Counted from the first letter of the stretch, positions 17,120 to 26,598 are shown. The stretch: 34,697 bases of DNA from Candidatus Borrarchaeota archaeon (GCA_016840645.1 JAEORY010000004.1:1-34697), one strand, 5' to 3'. Numbers and translations: made by a program. Notes: generated by a model from the sequence alone, not told the origin.

Positions 17120-17980
17120 CTACTCGTCTATTTTTTTGAATTCTTCCAAGTAGAGCTTTGGACGGCGATCTTGGATAAAGCTGTGAGTTTCCATTGAGGG
17201 AAGTACCTCGGCAATCTCTTTCCATGTCGTAACATGATATAACGGACTGTCTTTACGCGTTTCACGTAGCCAACCCAGATCGAGTTCGGCTGTTATAACC
17301 TGCTGATCAGGACCACATTCTACTACAACATCGTTTTCAAATCTCGGCGAAACAATCAAAGTTCCGACCCATTTTTGTTTAGCCATTCCCGCTGAGCACA
17401 CAAATACATTATTCTCTAGAGCGCGAACACGACATAACCGTTTCCAAAAGGTCAAAAATTGCGCTGGCATTCGAGATGGTACAAAAAGAATTTCTGCTCC
17501 TTTCAATGCAAGAATTCTAGGCGTTTCAGGAATAGCGAGATCCTGACAAAGAAGCACACCGGCTTTTCCAAAATCAAGATCGAGTACTTTGAGTACATCG
17601 CCAGGAGTAGATTTTCTGAAGGTGGGTTCCCATGGAAATAAATTGACCTTTCTGTGATTGAAGATAATTTGTCCTTTTCTGTCAAACACTGGGGTTGAAT
17701 TATACTTTCTATTCGCGTTTTCAAAAAGTCCGCCTGTTAAATACACCTTATTATCCCTTGCAAAATCTGATAAGACATCCGTTGTTGGACCAGGGATGGG
17801 TTCTGACAAGCCAGCACCTATGAATAACTCTGGTAAACAAATGAAATCCGCTTCTAGCGCAACAGCTTCTTCCATTAAGGCTATTGCACGTTCAATATTT
17901 CCCTCCCTCTCACTCTTAAGCTCACTCTTAATCCATAACTGGACGGCAGCTACTTTTACGGTATCTTTCAACATTATCAC
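17120..17980 (-). CDS. Carbon-nitrogen hydrolase (nitrilase superfamily)
   Basis: 286 residues with the nitrilase-superfamily triad: Glu51 in FICLPELF, Lys111 in FNHRKVNLFPWE and Cys145 in LLCQDLAIPE. The fold pattern is complete. These enzymes hydrolyse amides, nitriles or N-carbamoyl compounds in the cytosol; the substrate cannot be read from sequence. Two close starts exist (ATG 17980 and ATG 17974). It lies 144 bp downstream of the small GTPase on the same strand, but no functional link is evident. Confidence 0.85.
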   Translation of the reverse strand: MIMLKDTVKVAAVQLWIKSELKSEREGNIERAIALMEEAVALEADFICLPELFIGAGLSEPIPGPTTDVLSDFARDNKVYLTGGLFENANRKYNSTPVFDRKGQIIFNHRKVNLFPWEPTFRKSTPGDVLKVLDLDFGKAGVLLCQDLAIPETPRILALKGAEILFVPSRMPAQFLTFWKRLCRVRALENNVFVCSAGMAKQKWVGTLIVSPRFENDVVVECGPDQQVITAELDLGWLRETRKDSPLYHVTTWKEIAEVLPSMETHSFIQDRRPKLYLEEFKKIDE

Positions 17981-18124
17981 TCCATTATCAGCTTATATGA
18001 ACGTTCATAACATGAAATAACACAGCATACAGAGTGGTATTTTGCATGTTTCGTCCTTTTAACTTATATGGTGAGAAGTTCCCTTTCGACAGGTGGGACG
18101 GTTCACAATTAAACCAAAAAAAAG

Positions 18125-18661
18125 TTATTTGTCGAGCGTTTGCGTTGCGAGGATATCCTGTGTTATCTCTTGGAAAATACGGTCAACATTGTCGCCTGTT
18201 TTTGCACTTGTTGGGATAAATTTTTTTAATTTATTTTTTAAAAGATATTCTTGAATAAATTTATTGTCAATTACTCCCGAAATATCTGATTTTGTACCAA
18301 CTAAAAAGACCGAGGGATTTTTTGTATTTTCCCTGATAATTTGTAACCATTCATCTAAATTAATTAATGTAGTAAAATCATTCATATCAAAAGCCAATAT
18401 AACGCCATGAGCACCTTTGCAGTAACTAGGGAGAATGAAGCGAAAACGCTTTTCACCACCAAAGTCCCATAATTGAAGAGTGACAACTCTATCTTCTGTT
18501 TCTAGCACTTCACTGAAAAAACCTGCACCAATCGTTATTTTCATCACTTCTAGAAACGTATTTGACACGTATCTATTAAGTAAGCTTGTTTTTCCAACCC
18601 CGCCGTCGCCTGCGACAATTATTTTGACGTGATACTCCTCTTTCCTTGTCACAACTGTCAT
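18125..18661 (-). CDS. Ras/Rab-like small GTPase
   Basis: 178 residues with all five G motifs: G1 GDGGVGKT at 18-25, G2 Thr43 in KITIGAGF, G3 DFGGE at 66-70, G4 TKSD at 123-126 and G5 TSAK at 151-154. The size is that of a Ras-superfamily domain alone. G3 reads DFGGE instead of DTAGQ/E, as in many archaeal and some Arf/RagA-like GTPases, so the catalytic Gln is replaced by Glu. There is no C-terminal Cys for prenylation, so it is probably soluble or recruited by a partner. Such GTPases are numerous in Asgard genomes. The 18662-18959 gap upstream holds no recognisable gene. Confidence 0.9.
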   Translation of the reverse strand: MTVVTRKEEYHVKIIVAGDGGVGKTSLLNRYVSNTFLEVMKITIGAGFFSEVLETEDRVVTLQLWDFGGEKRFRFILPSYCKGAHGVILAFDMNDFTTLINLDEWLQIIRENTKNPSVFLVGTKSDISGVIDNKFIQEYLLKNKLKKFIPTSAKTGDNVDRIFQEITQDILATQTLDK

Positions 18662-18959
18662 TTAGGTTCCTCTTTGATATCTTTTACATTTAGGTGTTGC
18701 TAATGATGAAATTGCAGTACTTCTAAAAAAGTATTTTGGACTTTTTAAAAAAAACTTCCAATTTGAAATTAATTACCAAAAACAATTGCCTCCATTTGCC
18801 TTATCATTGATTTAACAGATAATAAAAGTAGAATTGCTGCTCCAAATTAGAAAATAAGTTTAAGCATATAAGTAAATCAAAATAGTTGGATGGTGGTGGT
18901 CTCAAATATGACAGGATTTGTGTATAACGACTTTTATATTAAAAAAAAGATGTCCACAT

Positions 18960-19757
18960 CTATTTTGGTCTAATCTTAGAAGCGACATGTCCCATTTTCT
19001 TGAAACTTTCGATCTGTTCGAATAGTTTTCCAGCAGTAGATTCAATACCTTGTGGAATTAATTCTTCTCTTAACTCATTAATTGTATACCCTGCATCTTC
19101 AGAATTGCCAATGATTTCGAGAATTTTTTTATTTTCTTCTGAAAAATGCTCTACTTTTCCTTTTAGCTCTGTCCACGGTTTTTTTAGCAAATAAACACGT
19201 GTAAATGTTTCTGCCGAAATTTCTTCTGCCGTTTCTACTATTTCAGATATGTGTCCCATCTTTTTAAAAGACTCAAGCTGTTCGAATGTTTTTCCAACGG
19301 ACGCTTCAATTCCTTGTGCTTTCAATTTGTCGACAATTTCTGGTGCCATCATTCCTGCAGTAGAAGCATTATCAAGGAGTTCAAGAACATTCTTGTTTTC
19401 TTCTGAAAAGTGTTCTACGCGTGGTTTCAACTCTGCCCATGGTTTTTTCAACATATATCGTTTATAAAATGCAGGTGAAAGTTCGGTTTCTTCTATTTTG
19501 TAGGCTTCACCTTCAATGATCGCAGTTTTGTGATCCTTTGAGATTTTGATTGCTTCATCCTTTGGAAAAACGTTCTCTCTTCGTACATTTCCGTCGGTAT
19601 CAAGATAAAGAAGTAGTATATGAGTACCGTGGTCAAGTGTTTTTGTTACTAATCCCATGGATTGTGATGCACGTTCAATATCTTTTTCAGTAATTTCGAG
19701 AGCTTCTCTGGCACCACAATTCGGGCATGTTACTTGAATTATCTTAGAGGAAAGCAT
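18960..19757 (-). CDS. Zinc-knuckle protein with duplicated winged-helix-like domains
   Basis: 265 residues. Residues 8-14 carry a single CPNCG knuckle followed by a small beta domain (HGTHILLLYLDTDGNVRRE), a form seen in many archaeal small proteins. Residues 98-170 and 187-258 are a clear duplication: each has (V/Y)xLKKPW-ELK, V-E-H-F-S-E-E-N-K, ~20 residues of helix, then G-I-E and F-E-Q-(L/I)-E-S-F-K-K-M-G-H. The helix-turn-helix rhythm and the closing KKMGH suggest winged-helix modules, so a DNA- or protein-binding role is likely. No enzyme motif. It lies upstream of the small GTPase on the same strand with a 298-bp gap. Confidence 0.6.
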   Translation of the reverse strand: MLSSKIIQVTCPNCGAREALEITEKDIERASQSMGLVTKTLDHGTHILLLYLDTDGNVRRENVFPKDEAIKISKDHKTAIIEGEAYKIEETELSPAFYKRYMLKKPWAELKPRVEHFSEENKNVLELLDNASTAGMMAPEIVDKLKAQGIEASVGKTFEQLESFKKMGHISEIVETAEEISAETFTRVYLLKKPWTELKGKVEHFSEENKKILEIIGNSEDAGYTINELREELIPQGIESTAGKLFEQIESFKKMGHVASKIRPK

Positions 19758-19773
19758 AATTATCAGCCATAGA

Positions 19774-19785
19774 GATTATATAATC
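19774..19785 (-). promoter_or_regulatory. Palindromic TATA element of the zinc-knuckle gene
   Basis: GATTATATAATC is a perfect 12-bp palindrome centred about 22 bp before the start codon at 19757. At that distance the transcript would be leaderless or nearly so. Confidence 0.45.
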
Positions 19786-20044
19786 AGTTCAGACGGGAAA
19801 ATGTGAGGATTATTACAATCCTTGCCCATACCAGATTTATAACTATCCTCTTTAATAAACATTACTGGTAACGACATAAGAAAGCCCATAGCTTGAGCCA
19901 GTAGATGAATTGTGTCAGGATATTACATTGTTAACTTCTTGATAAATTTTGCTGAGTTTATAAACAAGGATATAGTAAGTAGAGTGAGAAGCTGCGTGCT
20001 TTATAATTAACTGGATACTTTAAATTGTGCGGAGAACTTGTGTC

Positions 20045-21313
20045 ATGTCAATAAAGAACCAGCAAATCAAAGCTACTTTGAAGGCAACTAAGGAGCGCCG
20101 TAAACAGCTGGTGTGCCGGGTGTATACCGCCAAGCTTGACCGCTCGCACTTAAACCAAGACTCACTAAATCGCTTAAAATTCTTATTTTTGGAAGCGAAA
20201 TGGCTGTACAATTATTGTGTTGGCCATCCTAACGTGTTTTCTATTGATGATAAAATAACAGCCGTGCCGGTGAAGGTTAAAGACCGGTTTGAGCTTCGCC
20301 AATTGAGGTATATACCTGCACAAGTACGTCAGAGCATCATAACACGCACTCAGCAGAATATCCGTGGCTTAGCGCGTTTGAAAGCGAAGGGTCACACAGT
20401 GGGGCGATTGAAGTTTAAGTCCTATGTGAATTCCATCCCGCTCAAGCAATACAGCAATACCTACAAGCTTATCAACGGCAAATACTTGCAACTTCAAAAG
20501 ATACCACAAAAATTGAGAGTCAACGGCTTGGAACAACTGCCATCTAATTGTGAATGTGCCAATGCCACGCTACTTCACCAGCATGGCGATTATTACGTGG
20601 CAATAACTACCTATACTCCGCGAGAACACACGCCGACGGTGGTGCCAGCCAAATCAATTGGCATAGATTTTGGTGTAAAAAATCAGTTAATGTTTTCGAA
20701 CGGTGTACGTGTGCAATATAAGGTGCCAATTACGCGCCGTATAAAGCAGTTGTGTAAGCAATTAAGTCGTAAACAGTATCGCAGTAAGAATTGGTGGAAA
20801 ACGCTGTATAAGTTGCTCAAAGCCTACGCCAAAACCACCAATATTAAACGCGACATCCGCAATAAACTTGTTCATTTCCTCTACACCACTTTCCAAGTGG
20901 TATGTTATCAAACTGAGAATTTAGGCGCCTGGCAACGCCTCTGGGGTCGTAGAATGCTGTCAACCAGCCTCGGTGGAATCATTAGCATGCTTGAAGTCAA
21001 GGTGCATACACCGGTGGAAATCGACCGTTTCTTCCCCTCTACTAAGACCTGTTCGCACTGCGGTCATCAGCGCGCCATGAGTTTAGCAGAACGTACCTAT
21101 GTGTGTCACCACTGTGGTTTGGTGATAGACCGTGATTATAACAGCAGTTGTGTGCTAGAACACGAAGGTAATAGAATACTAGGTAGGGGACCTACCGAAG
21201 TCACGCCTGCGGAGACTAATACCTCTACGTTAGCGTTGGAGTATCTGAATCAGATAGCCTACGTTAAGGCAAGTATGGTCGCAGAAACAGGAAGCCTCAC
21301 CGCTTTAGCGTGA
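20045..21313 (+). CDS. tnpB: TnpB, RNA-guided nuclease of an IS200/IS605-type element
   Basis: 422 residues from ATG 20045 (GGAGAAC at 20031 is the ribosome-binding site; a GTG at 20027 is an upstream option). It carries the RuvC-like triad: Asp208 in GIDFGVKN, Glu291 in YQTENLG and Asp364 in DRDYNSS, with a zinc finger CSHCG...CHHCG between the last two. These positions are close to those of ISDra2 TnpB. TnpB proteins are omega-RNA-guided DNA nucleases that help keep the element at its site. The gene looks intact, with more C/G-ending codons than its neighbours, in keeping with transfer. Its stop lies inside the right-end hairpin. Confidence 0.9.
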   Translation: MSIKNQQIKATLKATKERRKQLVCRVYTAKLDRSHLNQDSLNRLKFLFLEAKWLYNYCVGHPNVFSIDDKITAVPVKVKDRFELRQLRYIPAQVRQSIITRTQQNIRGLARLKAKGHTVGRLKFKSYVNSIPLKQYSNTYKLINGKYLQLQKIPQKLRVNGLEQLPSNCECANATLLHQHGDYYVAITTYTPREHTPTVVPAKSIGIDFGVKNQLMFSNGVRVQYKVPITRRIKQLCKQLSRKQYRSKNWWKTLYKLLKAYAKTTNIKRDIRNKLVHFLYTTFQVVCYQTENLGAWQRLWGRRMLSTSLGGIISMLEVKVHTPVEIDRFFPSTKTCSHCGHQRAMSLAERTYVCHHCGLVIDRDYNSSCVLEHEGNRILGRGPTEVTPAETNTSTLALEYLNQIAYVKASMVAETGSLTALA

Positions 21314-21323
21314 GGTAGTTCAC
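21180..21323 (+). ncRNA. Predicted omega-RNA scaffold of tnpB-1
   Basis: In TnpB systems the guide RNA comes from the 3' part of tnpB and the right end, with its guide read from the bases after the tip. Here the tip TTCAC ends at 21323 and the predicted guide is GTCCTCAAAAATATTGTGAT. The 5' limit is approximate. Confidence 0.35.
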
Positions 21324-21608
21324 GTCCTCAAAAATATTGTGATGATTACAGAGGTACTTGTTTTTTAACTTAGTCGGCGGGAAGAAAGGGATTTTAAAGA
21401 ATAAGGAATTCTCGATAATAAAGACGATCGAAAAGAGAAGTTATTTCAGGATGTTACTTTTAAGGTCGAAACGTTTTTTTACAGGGAGGACATTAGAATC
21501 TTGAGGAACACACCACTTATGTGAACTATCAGAAAAGAAATATCTAATTAATTAGAGCTAAATAAATTTACGCAAGGATTAAAATGTTATTTAAAAAGGA
21601 TGAAAGAA

Positions 21609-22484
21609 ATGATTCATCTCATTTTAGCAACGTTTGAGTCTGGGCTGGGCTCGGTATTGTATGATGACAAGGTTATTTCGGCGAAAAACTCACACTCAAA
21701 CTTAGGAGAAGGATATGATAGTTCAGAATATTATCCTCGTTTTATTCGAGCACTCTATGATTTTGCGAAAGAATTATCGAAGGAAACGCTAAGAGTTCAT
21801 AAAGTGGATATTGGTGATTATTATCTTTTACTTTTTGATACAGGTGAAGTATTATGGGGCTTTTTTTGTGATTTTTGGGATAATATGCCCTATACTGAAG
21901 AAAAGATTATGAAAATTATCAAACTTTTGGATTCTACCGTAAGAAAGGCAGATAGAACGCAACCGCAATTTGAAATTGAAAATTCATTGCATCAAAAACT
22001 AGATCAAATATTGACTACTCAGGTGTTTCCTAAAGACAAATTGGAAGAAATCAATGAGATTATTGAAAAATTGGACAATACTGCTCCACCACAGATTACA
22101 ATAACTTCTGTTTACCTTTTTGATATTGATGGTGGAATTGTAAAGGCATGGGAGCCTGTTAAGGATTATGGAGGTAAAATTCGTCGAACTCTCTACAAGC
22201 TAGTATGTGAAATGCCATTTCATTTTCAAAGTAGATTAGAACTAAATGTTGATCTAGGTTCAAATGAAAATGAAGGCTGGAAAATTTTACGCTTAGGAGA
22301 CACAGAATTTGCGATGTGTTTTCGTGTAATGTACGCGACAGAACACAGGGGTCTACTGAATGTCATAACAAAATCTACATGTGAAAAGGTCTTAGAAATC
22401 ATTAAGAATGACATCCAAAATGTCAAAACAAAAGCATCACATTATTCATATGAAATTCGAGCAAAAGACCTTTTCGATTTTTAA
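21609..22484 (+). CDS. Possible tandem longin/roadblock-like domain protein
   Basis: 291 residues from ATG 21609 (GGATGA just upstream; ATG 21600 is an alternative). Two similar beta-alpha modules appear: IHLILATFESGLGSVLYDD...YYLLLFDTGEVLWGFFCDFWD over about residues 2-110, and ITSVYLFDIDGGIVKAW...LGDTEFAMCFRVMYATEHRG over about 165-275. A strand-turn-strand start, a long helix, paired strands and a final helix is the order in longin-type domains, which in Asgard archaea commonly accompany small GTPases. The assignment rests on this pattern alone. It lies 276 bp after the tnpB-1 element and heads a same-strand series. Confidence 0.4.
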   Translation: MIHLILATFESGLGSVLYDDKVISAKNSHSNLGEGYDSSEYYPRFIRALYDFAKELSKETLRVHKVDIGDYYLLLFDTGEVLWGFFCDFWDNMPYTEEKIMKIIKLLDSTVRKADRTQPQFEIENSLHQKLDQILTTQVFPKDKLEEINEIIEKLDNTAPPQITITSVYLFDIDGGIVKAWEPVKDYGGKIRRTLYKLVCEMPFHFQSRLELNVDLGSNENEGWKILRLGDTEFAMCFRVMYATEHRGLLNVITKSTCEKVLEIIKNDIQNVKTKASHYSYEIRAKDLFDF

Positions 22485-22598
22485 TTGATAGACAGTTTAC
22501 TCTTTAAAAAACAGTAAAGAGTCTTAAAGACTAGATATAAACGAAAATGAAGTAGAAAATAAAGTCAAAGTTTCCTGAAGAAAAATGGTGAACTGAAA

Positions 22599-22916
22599 AT
22601 GAAAACTCTTGAGGTTGAAATTCCTTTTGATGAATTACCAGAAGAAATTCAGAAAAAATGCCGCGATAGCATCAAAAAAGAAATTAAAACGACTTTTGCA
22701 AGAGAAAATGACGGAAACGGATGGGTGATTCATTGCGAATTTCTTGGAGAACCTGTACAGCATAAGAATGTTCATGATACAGAATTGCAGGAAAATGAAA
22801 TTATTGAACAGTTTTATGCTAAGGACATTGAATCTGAACTCATTGATCTGCTGCTTTCAGGTCAACACTTGTTTCCACTGGACATAGTGATTCGAATAAC
22901 CCAGAAGCAGTTATAA
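22599..22916 (+). CDS. Unrecognised 105-residue acidic protein
   Basis: The start ATG follows GGTGA with six-base spacing. The protein begins MKTLEVEIPFDELPEEIQ and is rich in Glu, Asp and Lys, with no transmembrane segment and no metal-binding cluster (only two isolated Cys). Predicted strand-helix-strand elements, ending in IVIRITQKQL, suggest a small alpha/beta fold. Same strand as the neighbours, with gaps of 114 and 124 bp. Confidence 0.55.
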   Translation: MKTLEVEIPFDELPEEIQKKCRDSIKKEIKTTFARENDGNGWVIHCEFLGEPVQHKNVHDTELQENEIIEQFYAKDIESELIDLLLSGQHLFPLDIVIRITQKQL

Positions 22917-23040
22917 GGTTGCTTATTTCTTTTTTGTTTTTAGAGATCTAGATTCACGAAAACATGTAAACTAGATGTAGTTTCTGGATTTCTGATTAAA
23001 GAGCTTCCTATTCAGTAAAGAATTTAAATATAACAATAAA

Positions 23041-23976
23041 TTGTCAGACAATCGTTCTCATATAGCACTTGGAAGTGGATTATTGAATTTTGTGGAGCTC
23101 CAAGTTCAAATTGCAAATCAGTATACACTAGTTAATGAACATAGAAAGAAGAGAGATCAATATAATGAAAAAACACGTGAATTGATGAGAGAATCTATAC
23201 AACTTCGTGAAGAACGTGTGAAATTTATTGAACAGGCCAAGAACGAACAAAAAAAACGCGATGAGATGAACAGTAAAGTCCGTGAATATAAAGAACAGCG
23301 GAAGGAACTAAATGAAGAAATAAAAAAGGCACGAGAAAGATTGAATGAATTAAAACAGGGAAGAAACGAACTCGAGGATAATAGTCCTTCAAAGAGTCCC
23401 ACAAAAAGATTGATGAGAGAACTAAAAGATTCAGAATGGATAATTCAAACGACGGTAATGAGCTTAGATAAAGAAAGAGAATTAGTTAAGAAGATAGCAA
23501 AATTGGAAGCGCAATTAGAAGAAAAAACGACCGCTCAAAATAAAATAAATGAGTTTCAATCAAAAATAATTGAAGAGGCTGCTTCCCTTGGGGCAATAAA
23601 GGCAAAACTGGAACATTCTCATCAAAAAGTTATAGATTATGCTAAAAAAGCACAAGAACATCACGATCAAATGGAAAAACTTTTTTTAAAAGCTAAAGAA
23701 TTTGAAAAAAGAGCAGACGAATTATATAAGCAATTTCTTGAAGTTAAGAAACTAGCGGATGACGAACACAAAAAAGCCGTAAAGATTTATGAAAAAATTG
23801 ACATGTTAAAAAAGGAAATTAATGATTTGAAGAAAACGGAAGAGGAAGAAAAGCAAAGACGCATAGATGTAAAGCTAGAGGAGAAAGAGAAAGTCGCAGT
23901 TCAGAAACTCAAGGAAAAGAGAAAGAAGTTAACAATGGAAGAGTTTAGGATTCTTGTGGAAAAAGGACTCATTTGA
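23041..23976 (+). CDS. Archaeal coiled-coil protein (COG1340-type)
   Basis: 311 residues, almost wholly charged helix with heptad repeats from about residue 25 to the end, broken near residue 115 by SPSKSPTKR. The C-terminal part (EAASLGAIKAKLEHSHQKV, AQEHHDQMEKLF, ADELYKQFLEVKKLADDEH) matches the conserved archaeal coiled-coil family of unknown role, and the ending LTMEEFRILVEKGLI is typical. The first residues are not coiled coil. TTG is the only early start and lacks a clear ribosome-binding site; TATA-like TTTAAATATA lies close before it, so the true start may differ slightly. Confidence 0.7.
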   Translation: MSDNRSHIALGSGLLNFVELQVQIANQYTLVNEHRKKRDQYNEKTRELMRESIQLREERVKFIEQAKNEQKKRDEMNSKVREYKEQRKELNEEIKKARERLNELKQGRNELEDNSPSKSPTKRLMRELKDSEWIIQTTVMSLDKERELVKKIAKLEAQLEEKTTAQNKINEFQSKIIEEAASLGAIKAKLEHSHQKVIDYAKKAQEHHDQMEKLFLKAKEFEKRADELYKQFLEVKKLADDEHKKAVKIYEKIDMLKKEINDLKKTEEEEKQRRIDVKLEEKEKVAVQKLKEKRKKLTMEEFRILVEKGLI

Positions 23977-24018
23977 TCTTTTCATTTTAACTGAGATTTT
24001 TGAAGAATTAACTATTGG

Positions 24019-25428
24019 ATGGGGACTTTTGTGGATGATCTTTTAGAAAAAGTATTGAATACGGTAAATTTCCCTGAAATTGATTTCATGGATATTCGAG
24101 TTTTTCAAAAAAAAGCAACAACTGTCCGTGTTGAAACAGGGCGCATATCAAAATTAATAAATTCGTCATACGGAGGCGCTGGTGTGCGTGTGTTTTCTTC
24201 TAATGGCTGTTGGAGTCATGCTTCCAACAACTCAGTTAGTGAAGAATCATTATTGAAAACATTAAATGTAGCTTATAAAACCGCAAAGAGTCTTACTAAC
24301 AAAACTTCAAATGAACAAATCAAATTGCCTTCAATTCAACCTATTAAAAAGAAAACAGTGATTAAAGCTAAAATACATCCAAACGATGTATCTCTTGAAG
24401 AAAAAGCGAAAAGAGTCTTCGAATATGAAAAAATCGCTAGGACAGTCGATCCCCGAATAGTAAATACACATTTCAACTATCAAGATTCAATTACCAAAGA
24501 AATAGTTGTCAATTCCTTTGGAAGTAATGTTAGTAGCACTTGGATTTATACACAACTGAGAGGAAGAGTTACAGCCAAAGAAATGGATTTACGAGAAAAA
24601 GGTTTCTCCACGGTTGGAAAAACACAAGGTTTTGAAGTTATTGAACAAATTGACGCTGAAGAGTTCAGTATAAACGCTGCTAGAAAAGCATTATCGAAAC
24701 TCACTGCAAAAACACCAACAGCAGGCAAATTTAACGTCATTCTAGATCCCCGTCTTACGGGATTATTTGCGCATGAAGCATTTGGACATTCCGCAGAAGC
24801 TGATTTAGTAATGGAGGGCGCTTCTGTCCTTGAGGGCATGCGTGGTAAGCAAATCGCATCTCCAAATGTGACAATTATTGATGATCCTACGATACCTGGA
24901 AGCTTTGGTTTTTTCCAGACGGATAGTGAGGGGGTAATCGCAAGACAAAAAGAACTACTTGCTGATGGGGTATTAACTGAGTATTTACACACGTTGGAGA
25001 CTGCCTCAAAAATGAATATGTCACCAAATGGGAGTGCAAGGGCTAGTAATCATCACGTGACGCCTCTAGCAAGGATGGGTAGTATCTATGTTCAACCTAA
25101 AGATTATTCATTTGAGGAATTGATTGAAGGGGTAACGGGCATTTACATGAAAGGAGCTGAATTCGGACATGTGGATCCTGCAACTGGCGAATTCCTATTT
25201 AAAGCAGAGCAAGGATGGAACGTTGAGAATGGAGAGATAAAAGAACAGTTACGAGATGTTGCTTTATCAGGGTCAACTTTAGAAACACTAAGGAACATAG
25301 AAGCTATAGGCAAAGATTTAGTCCTTTTAGGACCTGGTCAATGCGGAAAGAGAGGCCAACTTGTTCCTGTTGATGATGGAGGACCACATATTCGCGTAAA
25401 AGACGTTATCGTAGGAGGACTACAATAA
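24019..25428 (+). CDS. tldD: TldD/PmbA-family metalloprotease (TldD-like)
   Basis: 469 residues with the TldD zinc motif HEAFGH at 252-257, inside LFAHEAFGHSAEADLV. The N-terminal half is the beta/alpha domain (VRVETGRISKLINSS, YGGAGVRVFS) and the C-terminal half the mixed domain with GPGQCGKRGQLVPVDDGGP. TldD pairs with TldE to process modified peptides or other substrates; a TldE partner is not in the window. Length is normal. It follows the coiled-coil gene by 42 bp. Confidence 0.9.
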   Translation: MGTFVDDLLEKVLNTVNFPEIDFMDIRVFQKKATTVRVETGRISKLINSSYGGAGVRVFSSNGCWSHASNNSVSEESLLKTLNVAYKTAKSLTNKTSNEQIKLPSIQPIKKKTVIKAKIHPNDVSLEEKAKRVFEYEKIARTVDPRIVNTHFNYQDSITKEIVVNSFGSNVSSTWIYTQLRGRVTAKEMDLREKGFSTVGKTQGFEVIEQIDAEEFSINAARKALSKLTAKTPTAGKFNVILDPRLTGLFAHEAFGHSAEADLVMEGASVLEGMRGKQIASPNVTIIDDPTIPGSFGFFQTDSEGVIARQKELLADGVLTEYLHTLETASKMNMSPNGSARASNHHVTPLARMGSIYVQPKDYSFEELIEGVTGIYMKGAEFGHVDPATGEFLFKAEQGWNVENGEIKEQLRDVALSGSTLETLRNIEAIGKDLVLLGPGQCGKRGQLVPVDDGGPHIRVKDVIVGGLQ

Positions 25429-25509
25429 TATTATCATGTCCTCCTCATTAACAACTAAAGAAATCAACTCTTATCTAGATTAAATAAAGTGTTATTTGAA
25501 GGTAGGATT

Positions 25510-26391
25510 ATGGCATTAAAAATACTAGAATATCCAGAAAAATTGTCAGATTTTTTCGTTAAAGCGATAATCATTGGATTTATATACGCAATTTGTATCT
25601 ATGGTTTCCGATTCGTGTTTCAGTTCCTACAGGTCAGGCCTATACCTGGTAATCCTTTACTAGGCTTTGTTCTTGAAGTTATAGCTGGAGTAATTCTTGC
25701 CTTAGTTCTTGGCTTTGTTTCAATTAGATTTACCTTTCCGTTTGTTACACGATCCATATTTGTCTTTTCGATTTTATTCATTATAGGCTACGCAAATAAT
25801 ATTGTGGAACTCCTCTTCTATTCAACAACACCAATCTATGTATTCTATCATGACTTTGCATTCACACTAGCAACGCACATAGTAACGGCTGCGGTTATTG
25901 CTCTTCTCTTTCCACCACTGAACGACACAGATTCTGCGATAACTCAACTAAAGATTTTCTTCTCTGGACACTCAACGACTTGGTGGATTTTCCGAGTGTT
26001 GATAGCCGGTGCATTATATTTCCCAATTTATTTTGCTTTTGGTTTGATAGTCAGCCCGATAGTAGTATCCTACTATACTGACCCAGCCCTAGGACTTGAG
26101 CTTACAATTCCCGGCTTTGAGGTAATGATTCCCTTAGGAATTGCAAGAGGAATAATCTACGTTCTTGTCCTCATCTTACCCATGGCAATGGCTAAGCTTG
26201 AGAAATGGAAATTAGTCCTCTATTTAACTGCAATTCTAGCAGGTGTAGGCGCTATAGCCGGTTTTATTCCTCTCCAACTATGGCCAATAGCTCTTCGTGT
26301 GACACATGGCTTAGAAATAACTGCAGATTCTTTCTTTCATAGCCTCGTGATCGTTAAAGTGTTAGACAAGTTCTCAAAAGAGCAGATCTAA
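25510..26391 (+). CDS. Multi-pass membrane protein, unknown family
   Basis: 293 residues from ATG 25510, supported by GGTAGG six bases upstream; a GTG at 25489 would add seven residues. About eight hydrophobic segments span nearly the whole length, separated by short loops with few charges. A short cytosolic-type N-terminus (LKILEYPEKLSDFF) and a basic/acidic C-terminus are the only polar parts. No transporter or enzyme motif is recognised. The tnpB-2 element begins about 50 bp downstream. Confidence 0.65.
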   Translation: MALKILEYPEKLSDFFVKAIIIGFIYAICIYGFRFVFQFLQVRPIPGNPLLGFVLEVIAGVILALVLGFVSIRFTFPFVTRSIFVFSILFIIGYANNIVELLFYSTTPIYVFYHDFAFTLATHIVTAAVIALLFPPLNDTDSAITQLKIFFSGHSTTWWIFRVLIAGALYFPIYFAFGLIVSPIVVSYYTDPALGLELTIPGFEVMIPLGIARGIIYVLVLILPMAMAKLEKWKLVLYLTAILAGVGAIAGFIPLQLWPIALRVTHGLEITADSFFHSLVIVKVLDKFSKEQI

Positions 26392-26598
26392 ATGCCTGTT
26401 CAAGTTTAAATGCGCAATTCTGTATCAAAAAAACAGCATTTTATCATTTCTCCGCAAGAAGACCCCCCAACTTGTTTGGGGGATGAATTGCGTTTTTACT
26501 TTGTTCACTTTCACCGTAGTGTCCCCCAGCTTTAAATAGGTTTTTGCGTATAGTAACTCTAGTGACATGAATCTCAGGGGAACACAGGGAGAAGTGTG

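Larger units (their letters stand above)
19878..21323 (+). mobile_element. tnpB-1 element (IS1341-like, IS200/IS605 family)
   Basis: The left boundary is placed by AAGAAAG...ATGAATTGTG at about 19878-19912, which shares its flanks with the tnpB-2 left end (AAGAAG...ATGAATTGCG), though a hairpin is less clear. A TATA box (TTTATAAA, 19957-19964) precedes tnpB. The right tip GAAGCC, CCTCA-CGC/GCG-TGAGG hairpin, then GGTAGTTCAC ends at 21323. No tnpA is present. 21324-21599 downstream holds no gene that I can see. Confidence 0.55.

Noticed and set aside
19805..19821. AGGATT/AATCCT inverted repeat as left end of the tnpB-1 element
   Set aside because: The flanks do not match the other left ends; the AAGAAAG...ATGAATTG block at 19878 fits better.
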